Positions 52,947-54,054 of a stretch of DNA of 54,054 nt are shown piece by piece; position 1 is the first letter of the stretch, and each line of letters begins with the position of its first letter. A program made the translations under genes and the position numbers. The stretch comes from an uncultured Anaerolineae bacterium (lineage in GTDB: Bacteria; Chloroflexota; Anaerolineae; Anaerolineales; Villigracilaceae), in contig CAKZJX010000114.1 of NCBI GenBank assembly GCA_937120535.1, positions 1 to 54,054 of the forward strand. Direction: 5' to 3'. Below the pieces are notes generated by a model. It ran no database searches. It saw nothing but the letters and a program-made list of their open reading frames with translations, and was not told the origin of the DNA.

Positions 52947-53863
52947 TGTTGACCAAATTCTGGGATAAGATCGGCGAGGGGCTTTCGGCGCGCTGGCTGG
53001 AGTACCTCTTCAGCCCGGCGCTGCTCTTCTGGGGCGGCGGGCTGCTGCTGGCGGTCTTCTTCTGCATCGGTTTCGCCCCGGCCTGGGACTGGCTCTCCAG
53101 CCGCGACCTGCCCACCCAAACCGCCCTGCTACTGGCGGGCGTGGGCCTGCTCTTTCTCTCCTCCAAACTGATGGAGCAGGTGCGCTTCCCCATGCTGCGC
53201 CTGCTGGAGGGCTACTGGCGTCCGCCGCTGGCCTGGCTGGCCGCTCCGCTGCGCCGCTGGCAGTGGCGGCGCATCCAGAAAGGCCGGGAGCGCTAGAACG
53301 CCCTGATGGAGCGCAGGGAAGCCGGCCTCTTGACCTACGCCGAAGTGCGCGAACTGGCGCGACTGGAGGTGGAGGGTCACTACGCCCCGGCTTCGTTAGA
53401 CGAATGCCTGCCGACCGCCCTGGGCAACGCGCTGCGCGCCGCCGAAGCGGCCCCGCGCGAACGCTACGGGCTGGAGGCGGTCATCTGCTGGCCGCGCCTG
53501 TGGCTGCTCCTTCCCAAAGACGCCCGCGAAACCCTGGCCGAGGCGCGCCGGGTGCTCGACCTGCGCGTCGAACTGTGGGCCTGGGGGCTGCTCTCTCTGC
53601 TCTGGGCCTTTCTCTGGCCCTGGGCGGCGTTCCTCTCCCTGCTCTGGATGACGCTGGCCTACGCCCTGGCGCTGGATGCCGCCCGCGTCTACGCCGATCT
53701 GTTCCAGTCAGCCTTCGACCTGTACCGCTGGAGCCTGTACGAGGCGGTCCGGTGGGAGAAACCGACCCAAAGCGGCGATGCTGAAATCGCCCTGGGGCAG
53801 CGCCTGAGCGAGTTCCTCTGGCGCGGCACGAGCGAAGCTCCGCTGACCTACCGCCAGGATTAG
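52946..53863 (+). pseudogene. Membrane-protein gene interrupted by an in-frame TAG
   Basis: The frame from 52946 runs 117 codons to a TAG at 53294-53296 and is open again in the same phase to 53863 (306 codons in all). The first part has two hydrophobic segments (about residues 24-45 and 53-70), the second a further hydrophobic block (about 210-250) between charged regions. The junction reads KGRER-stop-NALMERREAG; a Trp codon TGG to TAG change is the simplest cause. No homologue is named with confidence. It is coupled to the zinc-ribbon gene (TGATG overlap), so the two were probably a unit. A restart at the ATG at 53306 could give a 185-residue protein. Confidence 0.65.
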
Positions 53864-53922
53864 GCGGGCAAACCAGGACTGCCGCGCCATCCAGGACGTC
53901 GCCATTTGGTGGCCGTGAGGGG

Positions 53923-54054
53923 GAGGGCCATCAACGAATTCCGGCAACGAATGAACGAATATGCGCCCGCTCCACTTGTTTATTCGTTCTCCCATTCGTT
54001 GACGGTCGCTCTCACACGAGGGCCAGCAACGAATTTCGGCAACGAATAAACGAA
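53923..54054 (+). repeat. AACGAAT-rich direct and inverted repeats at the window end
   Basis: Two near-identical units start at 53923 and 54018 (GAGGGCCA, then CAACGAATT, CGGCAACGAAT, AACGAA), 95 bp apart; the second runs off the window. Between them, ATTCGTTCTCCCATTCGTTG (53982-54001) repeats the heptamer in inverse orientation. Seven-base AACGAAT appears several times on both strands, like iterons or a palindromic intergenic repeat. Confidence 0.8.

Noticed and set aside
50929-53296. TAG recoding (for example pyrrolysine-like read-through), because two genes contain in-frame TAG.
   Set aside because: copA also has frameshifts and a truncation, and many other genes end in TAG normally, so ordinary decay or sequencing error is simpler.
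53923-54054. CRISPR array.
   Set aside because: The two units are imperfect copies, their spacing is 95 bp, and the intervening sequence carries inverted copies of the same heptamer; no cas gene is near.

Overview
The window looks like a chromosomal piece of a Gram-positive-like, high-GC bacterium, most plausibly a Chloroflexota (Anaerolineae-type) genome. The reasons are lipoprotein and signal-peptide style, three T-box riboswitches in front of aminoacyl-tRNA synthetase genes, a BMP-type nucleoside ABC transporter, split glutamate-synthase genes, a single-TM/M16 peptidase cluster, and very frequent GCCGGC/CGATCG words. The phylum call is inference from gene content, not from a marker-gene search. 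Promoters of the form TTGACA-16/17-TATAAT are readable by eye in front of most transcription units.

Layout. 0-2.2 kb: tail of an integron-integrase-like tyrosine recombinase, then aroKB (shikimate kinase/dehydroquinate synthase fusion) and aroQ. 2.2-4.3 kb: T-box leader and thrS (no TGS domain). 4.4-10.2 kb: BMP lipoprotein, ABC ATPase and two permeases (nucleoside-type importer). 17.1-10.2 kb (minus): a compact his operon, hisGCBHAFIE plus a HAD phosphatase-like gene, preceded by a newly read 25-codon leader peptide with five His codons and an attenuator; hisD and a recognised histidinol-phosphatase are absent. 20.0-17.1 kb (minus): DUF4395-thioredoxin-cysK-cysE behind a structured leader. 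21.7-20.1 kb (minus): a receiver/roadblock-like protein fused to a catalytically dead IS200-type transposase domain. 23.2-21.9 kb: ferredoxin-NADP reductase-like flavoprotein. 23.5-27.4 kb: membrane protein, an active/inactive M16 peptidase pair, acpS. 28.5-27.5 kb (minus): ATPase plus small protein with a LexA-like box at its promoter. 28.6-30.7 kb: transposase and Nudix remnants, a frameshifted PEBP gene, and a saccharopine-dehydrogenase-like gene. 30.9-32.6 kb: Cys/Met PLP enzyme and a DUF456 protein. 38.1-32.6 kb (minus): two-gene glutamate-synthase-like operon with a ~400-nt leader holding two terminator hairpins. 38.8-40.4 kb: T-box and serS. 40.6-45.8 kb: 1342-residue hybrid PDZ/GAF histidine kinase and a FIST sensor protein. 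49.1-45.9 kb (minus): two tRNA-Ala genes, T-box, leuS.

49.1-52.3 kb is a decaying copper module (csoR, copZ, DUF305, copA) bracketed by two copies of an ~85-bp element. 52.3-53.9 kb carries a zinc-ribbon protein of the GNVSGS type and a membrane-protein gene cut by an in-frame TAG. The window ends in AACGAAT-rich repeats.

The most noteworthy items are the receiver-roadblock-dead-HUH fusion, the histidine attenuator, the HAD gene at the end of the his operon as a candidate for the missing phosphatase, the two structured non-T-box leaders (cys and glutamate-synthase operons), and the LexA-box-controlled ATPase pair. Everything rests on reading the sequence; no database search was run.
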